DNA from: Glandiceps talaboti
Taxonomy: Eukaryota; Hemichordata; Enteropneusta; Spengelidae
Length of the DNA: 64,000 nucleotides
Reading direction: 5' to 3'
Assembly: GCF_964340395.1 (NCBI RefSeq)
Contig: NC_135556.1
Coordinates: 7,178,001-7,242,000 of the forward strand
A model generated the notes under the pieces. The model was given only the letters and a program-made list of their open reading frames with translations. It had not been told where the DNA came from and did not search any database. Both the position numbers and the translations under genes were made by a program. Of this stretch, positions 23,941 through 34,718 are shown piece after piece. Position 1 is the stretch's first letter. Every line of letters starts with the position of its first letter.

Positions 23941-26381
23941 TTTTTTATTTGTCCTAAAGCGAAAAAAAAAACATGTTTATTTCCGATAACATGACTTCAG
24001 AAAATAACTTAAGTAGGTTGGGATTTTATTTTATTTTAATATCTTTTTAATTACTTCGACCCAAAGACAAGATACTCATTGGTCACAATACTTCCATTGA
24101 TGAGATGTAAAAGAAGTAAATGAAGACAATTACGTGATTCAGAAATAGACAAACACAATATACAGACTGTGCTGATATAGGCTGAAAAGACATCTTTTCT
24201 CTCTGGAATGTGATTTTAAAAATGTAACCACAGATACTTTGGCAAAGAAAATCTACAGAATGTAGAACCAAATTGTCATACTTTTACCTCATTCTATGTA
24301 AAAAAATGTTTAGGGTCGGGGGCTTACACTAGGGTTGGTCGGGTGATCACTTGAAGTGAGGGTTAGTTTAACACCTATTCAATGCTTGCAGTTAAAGTTC
24401 AAATTGTGTTGCGGGAAACATCGTTGTAGTAAGACCCTATATACTTCACATGTAAAGTGACATCAGAATTATGTATGGGATCACATTTTGGAAAATGTGG
24501 TCGTGTCACTTTACTTTGGCTTTGGACATCCGAAAGGGGCAGATGTGGATGGATTGGGGGGGGGGGGCAGATTCGGTTAAATATATGTGCATAAATATCC
24601 CGCTCCCATATCTATCTACAGAGGGTGCAAAATAGGCAAATTGATGAAAACTAAAGTGGAAAAATGTTCTAATAAATGTAACGAAAAATTCATTTACCAC
24701 ATTCCTGCCAAGGGTGTTTCTCGTTCGATGGACGCAAAAGGATTAGACATTGTACTGTCGTCCTTCAGTTTTCACAGTTGTGGACGAGACAGATAACATA
24801 TTATTTTCTCCTTACGTAAGACATTCAGTTTACATCATGATCTGGTATGACAATTTTCCAAAAAAAGCTAACAATATATAACTTGACTTTATACTTGGTT
24901 CATTTTCGAGTATCTGAGAAGGATGTGTTTATTTATCGATATTGGAAAATGGTGTAATTAGTGTAGCTACACTGTACTAAATCACACAGGCAATCACATA
25001 GTAAACAAGAACGACACGATTTAATGATGCTCATGAATTTGATTTAATCGAAAATAGCAGAAAATTTGAAATAGCATATATAGTCTTGATTATTTCAAAG
25101 TCGTAAGAATGTAATTAGTTCGTTCATAAAACCTGATAATTGTGTGGTTCCGATTACGCTAAATATTAGAATAGGTGGATAGGTTGATTTTTTTGTTTTA
25201 AGTTTTAACGTTTGAAGTCCGGTTTCATTGTGATATTTTTTGAGCAAGTTCCAGCAAAACATGCTTCCAAGACGAGATTGGACAAGTATTGCTATGAAAT
25301 ACAAATTGTGTGATGGCTTGATGCTGGTGGTTACCGTAATAGAAATAATACAAATATGACAAATTTTTAACTTGAAGCGAAGCTACTCAATTGATACAAA
25401 AATTTAGTTTTTCTTATAACACAATCTCTCTATCAACGTATGATCTTTTCCCCCATGATACTATATGTATACGACTAATCTTGATTAATTGTAATGTTGT
25501 TAGAATTCCTCGTATAATTATAGAAAATTAGTACGTTTTAACAAGAAACAGAATATATCCATCCTGCCATAATGAGATCTGCTCCTGGACGTCCTTTATT
25601 ATTTTCCTTTCACAACAAGAAAGAAAAGAAGAATCACGTGTTAATAGTAATAATCATGAGACATGGAACTCTACATGATGGTGACTGAAGACAGGTTTAT
25701 CCAAATGTCACTACTATATAGTGAATCTCATTGTATCATAAACACCACGTGACCACCTATAAACAGACGTGCTACAAACACACCCTCCCGATAAACAGAA
25801 AGTGGCTCATTTCAAAAAGCTATAAATTATGGTGTGTACGATAATCAAGTAAACATTTCGCGAACGAGGATAAGAAATATTGGGATATTAACACATATGG
25901 ACTGAATCAAACCTTTGACAACATACATGTATGTATGAAGTTGACAAACAATAAAGTATCCACATTGGACATCCTATAAGTTATTGATAATCAGTAGGTA
26001 AATTAGTGTTATAATTAGCATTAAGATCTCCTATCAAATACCTTCAGAGCGACTGCCATTTTTACCTCCCATAAGGGTACAGGAGGTATTAAAAGGGGAA
26101 TGTCTGTCTGTCTGTGTGTGTGTGTGTGTCTGTCTGTGTCTTAAAAACGGTTGGCGCAATTATAGTGAAATTTGGTACATATAATATTTGGGGTAATGGC
26201 TAGACCCGATTTGTTTTTGGGCGACATCTATTAATGTTAATTTGGGAAATTTGCATATCAATGAAATCAATAAAATTAAGCAATATCTTAAGGCAATTAT
26301 CCTAAGATATAATAATATAAGTGCGTATCTTTTGACACTTCATAACAACCACAAAATTTAAAACTTTAAAACTAAAATGCG
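23941..26381. repeat. Tandem locus, block d proximal part, copy 2
   Basis: Paralogous to about 2700-4997. It includes a 60-base stretch near 24375-24425 absent from copy 1, and at 26050-26300 a fragment related to the element at 7463. Open frames of copy 1 are not preserved. No gene is supported. Confidence 0.75.
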
Positions 26382-26536
26382 TCAATTAATACAAAGAATG
26401 TTACCTCCATTATTTCGGGATCCACAATCCTCGCAATCGGTTCCTAGGTCACACAACATATAGTCATATCCTGGTCCTCCGTCGTCACATTCACCATCAC
26501 CACTGAATATACAGGTTTCGGAGCAACCTGTGGTAT
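26382..26536 (-). CDS. Cysteine-rich terminal exon D of secreted family 1
   Basis: An acceptor (tttcctcaacag), two bases of a split codon, 50 codons and TGA. The peptide is TTGCSETCIFSGDGECDDGG, then PGYDYMLCDLGTDCEDCG, ending NNGGNILCIN; seven cysteines. It is the positional counterpart of exon A in copy 1 but differs from it in many residues, and is nearly identical to exon E about 6.3 kb away. No signal exon lies next to it: the place where one would be is occupied by the transposon at 27373. It may be a terminal exon reached from a distant signal exon, or a stranded copy. Confidence 0.62.
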
Positions 26537-27372
26537 CTGTTGAGGAAAGTATTATATATCTCTTTTGGTCTCCTTTATTAAAACATTGCATTCTATGGTC
26601 GTAAAGCCACTAGCCTCTTTGTGACAATCGCTTAATAGACGCCCGTCCCTAAGTGAAAAGTGAAAATACTCATACTGACTATCGAGAATGTAAACTGTAT
26701 GCGGGGCGTCCTCTAGATCCTCACACATCGGTGAACCACTCTCACGGCCGGTGACAGCGGAGCGAGAATGATTCTATTAAACTTGTTTTGGAGTACAAGA
26801 GATCTGTGTGTTTTTAGAGCTATTATTAAAGGTCGAAATTTTAGGCATAGAATCAAAATTCAAAATAATAGCACCTGAATATCTGAATCATAATGATAAT
26901 AGTAATAATAATAATAGCATAAATGTAAATCTAAGTAACTTCTATAAGGTGCTGTCCCACACTACGTGCTTTACTACCCTTGATATTGATCTGTACAGGA
27001 CAGTACAACACCCATGTGTGTATATTGAACTGGTAACTCACAGTCACGAGGGGGTAATGAACGGGTGCTATAGCCCGAATATAGGCCAGGCAATATGTGT
27101 TTTATAAGATACCTCATGCTGTGAACTCGCGGTGGCAGACGACATCGTCAGAAGCTGTCCGCCATTTTGACCAGCTGTGAATGCGCGGTGGTCACGTGAC
27201 CATGTAAAAGTTGATGGAACTATTTCCCTAGGGAAATAGTCATTCTATTTTCCTATCACGTGACTGATTCTAGCGAATCATGGCACAGCATTATCACTAG
27301 GTATATTATAAACTTCCTTAACTACCGGGGGTGGGGGACATATTATCAATTGCAGCCTCTGTAAGCTCATAA
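26537..27372. repeat. Family 1 intron block beside exon D, with a short insertion
   Basis: The recurring intron block runs to about 27021 and resumes at about 27306 (tatattataaacttccttaac). Between them is a 285-base insertion found in no other copy, bounded on both sides by gtatatt/tatatt. It contains the palindrome at 27219-27240 and gtcacgtgac at 27191. No coding frame is seen in it. Confidence 0.6.
27219..27240. repeat. 22-base perfect palindrome
   Basis: actatttccct followed by its exact reverse complement, inside the 285-base insertion. Confidence 0.95.
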
Positions 27373-28321
27373 CAGTCTGAACGGAGCTAGCCTTTTCCCA
27401 TATATCACCCAAGTTTTCCATGTATTTGCGGCAGGTAACATATTTATTTGCGGCAGTCAAATGTACGGTAGATTACGGCTCGTAGTGCCTCGTGGCGTGT
27501 GATTGCATGCTGCAGGAGAGGAAAACTCCTGGGGAAAACTATCACAGATATCGCAGTTGAACACTCATGGATTTAGGTTGTAAGGAAAGAAATGTGTCAA
27601 ATGACAATTTGAACAATATTAGGTTAAGACTTAGGTTTTACAACGCTCGGAAACTCGTTTTTCGGAGGTTGAATGTCTTCGTTTACGTACTTCCATGTGT
27701 TTATGTAGACCATGGAAGTGTGTAGACCATGGCTATACAATAGGTCGTAGCCTAAACATCAGTGAAAGTAATATCGACTAAAATTCATGTATCACTGCAA
27801 AATGTGATATATACACAAATGTATTATATGTATGCACATTTTGTAAAGAAAAAAAACCCGCAGTCACAGTTCCGTTTCTGTTATTGTGTACAATTTTCTA
27901 CAATCACGTCTTACTGAAAAAATAATATATTCTACGTACAGTTTCAGTGGTACACACTACCATTATTTTACACAGTGCACAATTTTTAATGTTTTTCTCA
28001 CAAATAATTTAGTTTGCATGCAATAATCACACTTACTTTTACATTATATTGTGTACATTATTTTTCTGTTTTTCTCACAGTTTAGTTTGCATGCACAATT
28101 GTGCCACAAAACATGATGAAACAGAATACATCATCTCTAAAACATGTGATATTGTATTCGTGTAGATTTCAATAATGCAACTTTCCAGTTCATGGAATGC
28201 TATGTCAGCTATTTCGGCACCTGTTAGTGGCCACAGAATTTATCATGGAGGAATTCACCATGTAAAGTTAACCTGAAGCTTTACATTTTGAAATTGAGCA
28301 TTTTGGCCTTAACAGTAAGAA

Positions 28322-28402
28322 CAAATAGTTGATATACATATCTCTTCTCTTAAAGTTTACACTGTGCAAACTTCGAGAAGAGATATGTATATCAACTATT
28401 TG
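28322..28402. repeat. 81-base hairpin with 28-bp perfect stem
   Basis: Bases 28322-28349 are the exact reverse complement of 28375-28402. The stem continues, after a small internal loop, with six more pairs (aagttt/aaactt), leaving a nine-base loop. The size is like a microRNA precursor, but perfect pairing of this length is also common in transposon-borne palindromes. Confidence 0.9.
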
Positions 28403-28509
28403 ACACCAATGTTAATATTCATATTGTAATTATCATTCTCTTTGCAAACAGAATTTAGTTCACGTGTAGGATTTTCACTACATTTTATTTTTTCACCAAG
28501 ACTGCCATC

Positions 28510-28821
28510 GTGGCAAACAATGACAGAACAGAACAAAAATATAGCAAAGTATGTGTATACGAATGGAGTTCTCAGGACATCACAGCAACTATAATAATTT
28601 TGTATGACCAGGATTCTGCAAGTAAGAGAGAAAAAAGAAATTTAGAAACTATATATTGGAAAGCACCCTCAAGAGGAAACAATTCAAAATACTATGAAAA
28701 TGTTAAAACTGGTATTAGCACTCCATTAAATTTTAGGACAAGCTTTAATCCTTTTGAAAATTTAGCAACAGATCATCAGGACAAAAAAACCCTAAAAACC
28801 TGGCTGCCATCAATAAAATGA
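28510..28821 (+). CDS. Unrecognised 103-codon frame inside the transposon
   Basis: Begins MANNDRTEQKYSKVCVYEWS and ends TWLPSIK. It is charged and not low complexity. It lies wholly within the transposon at 27373-29853. No domain is recognised and there is no second copy to test conservation. It might be a decayed element protein or a chance frame. Confidence 0.2.
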   Translation: MANNDRTEQKYSKVCVYEWSSQDITATIIILYDQDSASKREKRNLETIYWKAPSRGNNSKYYENVKTGISTPLNFRTSFNPFENLATDHQDKKTLKTWLPSIK

Positions 28822-29853
28822 AGTTCACCAAGTTGTTTCACTGTTCATCACCAAAATTATACATGAGAAGTAAATACAAGTGATGACCAACAAGTCACAA
28901 ATATGAAGTGTTTGGATTTAGAAGAAACTGAATACACAAATGGTCAATACTTCTCTAGTATAACCAGAAAGAAAAAAAATTGAAAGAGCTCCAAAGTGAA
29001 CAAGGGTCACACTTTTCCAATAACTATAGCTGATCACCAGAGCATGCACCAGAGCATGAACCCACAATTACAGATTTGACAGTCAAAAATAGAGAAATTT
29101 AACTTGTAATCTTCAATATTTACTGACTCCAAGATGACTGGTTACATATGAGAACCAAGTAGTTTGGGTTCATATGTGTCGTGTAGCAACTTTTCGCTGG
29201 CTTCCAACGTCAATACTGAGAATAGCTTTGATTTGAGGAAAATCGACCACTAACTACAGTCACCTTTTCTAACAAGTAAACAATAGAAACCAGGTGGTTT
29301 GTATAAACCACTTTGACTTGGGTAAATTCGGATTTCTGACACACCTTAACAACAAAGTCTTCTGACTGATCGCTCGGCAATGCCCCCCAATGTCGGCCAT
29401 CTTAGGTTCTGAAGGCCGCAGAAGAGATCGAAAACATGGGGTTCTTACGGTCATTTACAGGGCTTGGACAACTCTGAAACAAAGTTAAGGGGCTTGATCG
29501 ACTACAAGACTGTCCAGGAAAGTGAAAATGTTTACTCGAATCGAGGGCGCATGTATATGCGGCAGCAAAATATACTGCTATACTGAGCGACCGTCGAGAT
29601 CGAAAATACGCCCGTAAAACAAGAAGTACCACTCAGAACTTCCAAAAAAAATCATAACATAAACTTACCTGTACGACACGAATATCCATGGATGTTCCAA
29701 GTAGTAGTATTCCTCTAGATGGGCAAAATCGACTGTAACATGTCGGTGAAAATTTGACTGTAACAGTCAATCATTGCGCGCCCTCACAACATTTATTTGA
29801 AAGAAATTCTCATCAATATGATTATGCAAATGAAGGTAGCTCCGTCCAGAGTG

Positions 29854-30141
29854 ATAAGATTAAATCATTCACAGAACAATCTAACAATCTTGATCCTATT
29901 GACAGGAGTGCAATAAATTATGGTGTGTACGATTATCAACATTTCGCGAACGAGGATGTAAAATATTGGGATTTTAACAGCCACGAACTGAATCAGACCG
30001 TTTGCTATATGTATGGAGTTGACAAACAGTAAATCATCCACATTGGATATCCTTTAAGTTATCGATAACCAGTAGGTAAAATAGCCTTATAATTAGCATT
30101 AAGATATCCTATCCAACATCTATACAACGACTGCAACTTTT
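29854..30141. repeat. Family 1 block beyond the transposon
   Basis: Continues the block interrupted by the transposon, from ataagattaaatcattcaca to the start of the inverted-repeat element. A plus-strand frame (29754-30032) is open here only because four bases present in most other copies (atcaaATAAacatttcg) are missing; it is not treated as a gene. Confidence 0.6.
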
Positions 30142-32500
30142 ACCTCCCGTAAGGGGAAATGTTGAAATGGCGATGTCTGTCTGTGTGTGTATCTGTCCAT
30201 CCGTCCATCTGTGTATGTCAATCTGTGTCATCATTTTCTTAAAAACAGCTGGCTCAATTATAATGAAATTTGATACACACCTTTCATATGCTAATGGAAA
30301 GAACTGATTAGATTTTAGTAAACATCCAATGAACATTAATAAGTTATTTGCATAATTAATGGTTTTGAGTAATCAGGCTATATCTTTGGAATGATTACTT
30401 CAAATTAAATATAATTTTGGTCATACATTAACCATAACAAAGCGCATATGTCCTATAAGGTTTGTTGATTTAGATAATTAATGAATTTCGGTAATTAGGC
30501 TATATCTTAACCAGATGTAAACTGAGCGCTAAGGGAACCACCAATTATTAAAATTAAACTAAAAAAAACTATGGTATAAACAAATTTGTGTTGCTGAGGA
30601 GAACTGTGAACTTGGTATACACCATGATAATTTTTATTTCTGAACGATGTGTATGTGTGAACTATGGTTAATCTCAAATGAATCTTCGAAGAGCATGAAG
30701 TGAACTGTAAGTAAAGAAGCTGAAAAAAAGGTTTCAGTTTGAGTGAGATGAAATGGTGACATGGGTCCAGCAATGTGGTGTATTTATTTATCGCTTTGGC
30801 CGTGAAGGAGATGCTCCATCGGAATGGCCGTGCTATTAATGGAGACCTTTTGTAATCACGTCTATTACTAAGTAACCAATCACGTGTATAAGTAATGATA
30901 ATATTTCGTAGTTTCTAAACTATCCAAGACGGCACATGAAAGTGGTGAAACGTTTTGCATACGATGTGTTATATTCAAATTTGACAAGTAAGGCGTAATT
31001 TAGCTGAAAACCCACTCAACTTTGCAATTCAGATGTGAATCGCTTCTATTTGCATTTACATTGTAGGAATTGTAGGATTTGGTTCACGCCGAATTCAAGA
31101 AGCCCGAAAATCACAGCAAACGCTACCTACAATATTATACAGTCGACATGTTCGAATCATGGACGCCATCTTGCCATATTACACTTCATGCATACGCATT
31201 TGTCTTCATTGCATTCTCGCACGGAATGAACTTCGTAAAGGTATAACTCGATTGAAATGTAGACACTAGAGCCAAAGGGAAGATCTAAAAATATACAGTA
31301 TTTGGATACTCACCAAACGTTTTGGATTTGGTCTGCTTGACCCGCTAATTTGGGCAAACTAGACGCAAACCATTGACAACGACCGGCCGCTGAGGGCAGC
31401 CTTCCGAGTTTACTCAAATTAATATAGCGTAATTATATTAATTCATATTGTCTTAACAGTTTAAAATACATGAACAAATGTATTTTCTTATGTTTGATGA
31501 ATATACTAATTTCTAATATTGAAATTGAATTATGGAGTCTTAAGATATTGCTTAATTATTTGATTTCATTAATATGAAAATTTCTCTAATTAAACATTAA
31601 CCGATCTGGCTCAAAACCTAATCAGGTCTAGCTATTACCTTAAAGATTATATATTCCAAATTTCATTACAATTGAGCCAGCGGAATTTTAGAAAATGATG
31701 ACACAGACACACATACACAGACAGACAGACAGACAGACAGACACACAGACAGACATTCCCCATTTAATACCTCCCATACCCTTACGGGAGGTAAAAATGC
31801 ATACTTCAATTTCAATATAATTTAGTACATAAGTTAACCATAACTGAGCGTGTATGTCCTATAATGTTTGTTGATGTATATTACAGTTTTAATGAATAAT
31901 TTGCATAATTAATGACGTTTGGTAATTCCACCTTTTCTTAAGAATGCAAGCTTCAAATTTCATAGAATTTGGTGCATATATCAACCATAACAATGCACAC
32001 AAGTTTGTTCACATATCCGTTACTTATAATGAGCAATTTGAATAATTAATGATCTTCAGTAATTAAGCTATATCCTTGGAATGTATGTTTCAAATTCCCT
32101 ATAATTTGGCACATATACATCAACCGGGACAAAGTGCACATCTCCTAAAGCCTGTTGATATAGTTTTTAATCATATACCTAATTTGCATAATTAATGATT
32201 TTCGGTAATTAGACGATTTCTTAAAAATACAAACTTCAAATTTCAGATAATTTTGTATTTGTATTGGTGGTCGCTGGCCAAGAAGTGCATGTGTCATTTA
32301 AAGCTTGATGTTGTAACTTATAATCTAAATGGTCAATTTGCATAATCAATTGGGCATTATGTTAACTGTGCAAGCTTCAAATTTCATTTGTAATTAATTT
32401 TCCAATTAAGTGGTACATGTATATTAGCTATAGTTTAGAATTTTGCATTCTAAAAATGTGTGTAGGCCCCAAAATATATGGTTTTGTCCTGACGGGAGGC
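30142..32500. mobile_element. Inverted-repeat element, copy 2, split by an insertion
   Basis: The counterpart of 7463-8565, with termini tacctcccgtaagg and tcctgacgggaggc. The element is interrupted at about 30511 and resumes at about 31794; the interrupted repeat units on each side match the uninterrupted copy. It carries the same degenerate repeats of about 140 bases and no transposase. Confidence 0.6.
30511..31793. mobile_element. 1.28-kb insertion carrying an inverted partial element
   Basis: Absent from copy 1, where the flanking sequence is continuous near 7920. Its right part (about 31540-31795) is the reverse orientation of the sequence at 26050-26300, including a CAGA run and the hairpin end tacctcccatacccttacgg followed by gaggta. 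The left 1 kb (30511-31440) is unique in the window; no gene is recognised in it. Confidence 0.55.
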
Positions 32501-32592
32501 AGTCAGTATAAATGTGGTTAGTCTTAAAAGACTCCGCCTTTTAGCATTATCTCAAGAAAAATGTTGAGCTTCTCATTGATAATATCACTGCA

Positions 32593-32598
32593 TTTATT
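32593..32598 (-). promoter_or_regulatory. Polyadenylation signal candidate after exon E
   Basis: AATAAA on the minus strand about 76 bases past the stop of exon E, conserved with exon B. Confidence 0.4.
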
Positions 32599-32673
32599 TT
32601 ACACATCATAACAACCACAAAATTGAGAGAATTGTGTTCATTGGAATTGACGTTACTTTATAACTAAAATGTG

Positions 32674-32828
32674 TCAATTAATACAAAGAATGTTACCTCC
32701 ATTATTTCGGGATCCACAATCCACGCAATCGGTTCCTAGGTCACACAACATATAGTCATATCCTGGTCCTCCGTCGTCACATTCACCATCACCACTGAAT
32801 ATACAGGTTTCGGAGCAACCTGTGTTAT
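32674..32828 (-). CDS. Cysteine-rich terminal exon E of secreted family 1
   Basis: An acceptor (tttcctcaacag), two bases of a split codon, 50 codons and TGA. The peptide is TGCSETCIFSGDGECDDGG, then PGYDYMLCDLGTDCVDCG, ending NNGGNILCIN. It sits where exon B sits in copy 1, and its flanks match those of B, but the exon itself differs from exon D by only about two residues. This looks like sequence transfer from D. One unusual change is Glu to Val before the sixth cysteine. No adjacent signal exon is intact (remnant near 33470-33500). Confidence 0.63.
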
Positions 32829-33892
32829 CTGTTGAGGAAAGTATTATATATCTCTTTTGGTCTCCTTTATTAAAACATTCCATTCTATGGTCGTAAAGCC
32901 ACTAGCCTCTTTGTGACAATAGCTTAACAGACGCCCGTTCCCCACCGCACTCACCAGTGAAAAACTACTCTGACTATCGAGAATGTTGACTGTAAGCCAT
33001 GATGGGTCGCCCTCACACATCGATCAACCCCTCTCACAGCCGGTGAGGACATAGTGAGAATGATTCTATTAAGCCTGTGTTGGAGAGTACAAGAGATCTG
33101 TGTTTTTATTGCTATTATTAAAGGTTGAAATTTTAGGCATAAAGTCAGAATTCAAATTATAATAACACTTGACTATCTGAGTCAAAATAATAATAATGAT
33201 AATAATACTAATACTAGTCTAAATACTAATAATAATAACATACATGTAAATCTAAGTAACTTTTATAGGGCGCTGTCCCACACTACACTTCACAAGAGCT
33301 TTACTGTTATATTATTACCCTTGGTATTGATCTATGAAAGACAGTACAACGCCCGTTTGTGTATATACTTCCTTTAAATAGGAAATAAATATTAATATTA
33401 TTAACTCCCGGGGAGGGGGGGGGGGTTATCATTCAGTGCCGCCTCTGTAAGATTAAATCATTCACCAAACAATCTTGATAATATTGACAGGACTGCAATA
33501 AATTATGGTGTATACGATTATCAAATAAACATTTCGCGAACGAGGATATGAAATATGGGGATATTAACATACACGAACTGAATCAAACCGTTGCCCATAT
33601 GTATGGACTTGACAAATAGTAAATTATCCACAAGGGACATCCTATAAGTTATCGATAAGCAGTAGGTAAAACAGCGTTATAATAATTAGCATTAAGATCT
33701 CCTATCCAACATCTACACAACGACTGCCATTTTAAATCTTAAAAGATTTCGCCTTTCAGCTTTATCTCAAAAAAATGTTCAGTTTCTCATTGTTAATATC
33801 ACTACGTTTCTTTTGACACTTCATAACAACCACAAAATTAATTGAGGGAATTGTGTTCATTGGAATTGACGTTACTTTATAACTAAAATGTG
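32829..33892. repeat. Family 1 intron/intergenic block between exons E and F
   Basis: Paralogous to 8888-9928, including the degenerate signal-exon remnant and a G-run at 33410-33424. No other gene is seen. Confidence 0.6.
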
Positions 33893-34047
33893 TCAATTGA
33901 TACATAGAATGTTACTACCATAAGATCGGGATCCACAATCCTTGCAATCGGTTCCTAGGCCACACAGACTATAGAGAGATCCGGCACCTCCGTCGTCACA
34001 CTCGCCATCACCACTGTATGAACATGTTTCGGAGCAAACTGTGGTAT
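33893..34047 (-). CDS. Cysteine-rich terminal exon F of secreted family 1
   Basis: A good pyrimidine-rich acceptor (gcttcccctacag), two bases of a split codon, 50 codons and TGA. The peptide is TTVCSETCSYSGDGECDDGG, then AGSLYSLCGLGTDCKDCG, ending SYGSNILCIN. It is the counterpart of exon C and keeps its tail. The exon is intact, but the adjacent signal exon (34609-34718) does not stay in frame, so an intact product would need another first exon. Confidence 0.63.
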
Positions 34048-34608
34048 CTGTAGGGGAAGCATTACATCTGTCTGTTGGTCTCCTTTATAAAAAAACATTC
34101 CATTCTTTTGCCTCTTTGTGACAATCGCTTAACAGACGCCCGTTCCCCGCCGCGCGTACCAGTGAAAACTACTCTTGACTATCGAGAATGTAGACAGTAA
34201 GGTATGTCTTGAGAGGCGTCCTAACACATCGGTCAACCCCTCCCTTGGCCGATGAGAGCGGAACGAGAATGATTCTTTTAAACTTGTGTTGGAGTACAAG
34301 AGATCTATGTGTTTTTAATGGTATTATTAAAGGCATAGAGTCAGAATTCAAAATAATAGCACGTGAATATCTGAATCATAATGATGTTAATAGTAATTTA
34401 ATAATAATAACATAAATGTAAATCTAAGTAACTTATATAGGGTGCTGTCCCACACTACACTTCACAAGAGCTTTACTGTTATATTATTACCCTAAGTATT
34501 GATCTATATAAGACAGTACAACGCCCGTTTGTGTACATACTTCCTTAACCCCCCCCCCCCCCAGCCTCTGTAAGCTCATAAGATTAAAAAATTCACAGAA
34601 CAATATAC
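34048..34608. repeat. Intron of the second family 1 gene
   Basis: Matches 10084-10633 along its length, with a C-run at 34549-34562 replacing the G/C-rich stretch. The plus-strand frame 34209-34415 lies within this repeated intron and is not treated as a gene. Confidence 0.6.
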
Positions 34609-34718
34609 CAATGTTGGTCCTATTGACAGGAGCGCAATCGTGGTCCAAATCTTGCACAATGCTGAAGTGACAGCAGTGAGATTAGAAGACACAAGTCTGA
34701 GCAAATCGAACATATCAT
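34609..34718 (-). pseudogene. Signal-peptide exon of family 1, copy 2, frame not maintained
   Basis: Nearly identical to the exon at 10634-10754. It begins MICSICSDLCLLISLLSLQ and keeps the donor (attg|gtatat) in the same place. It is 11 bases shorter just after the hydrophobic core, so the frame no longer reaches the donor and runs into a stop. No other in-frame start is visible. Confidence 0.65.

Larger units (their letters stand above)
27373..29853. mobile_element. DNA transposon with about 22-base inverted termini and ATAA target duplication
   Basis: The left end cagtctgaacggagctagcc and the inverted right end cactctggacggagctacct match at all but about three of 20 positions. Both sides carry ATAA (27369-27372 and 29854-29857). 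The empty site survives in paralogous blocks: tgtaagctcataagattaaa occurs uninterrupted at about 5657, 10588 and 34569, with a single ATAA. So the insertion is precise and younger than the spread of the family 1 block. No transposase is recognised, so it is probably non-autonomous. It carries an 81-base hairpin and two modest open frames. The superfamily is not assigned. Confidence 0.82.

Noticed and set aside
29754-30032. Plus-strand frame with FANEDVKYWDFNSHELNQT
   Set aside because: It is open only because this copy lacks four bases found in most sister blocks, and it spans a transposon border; other copies are not open.
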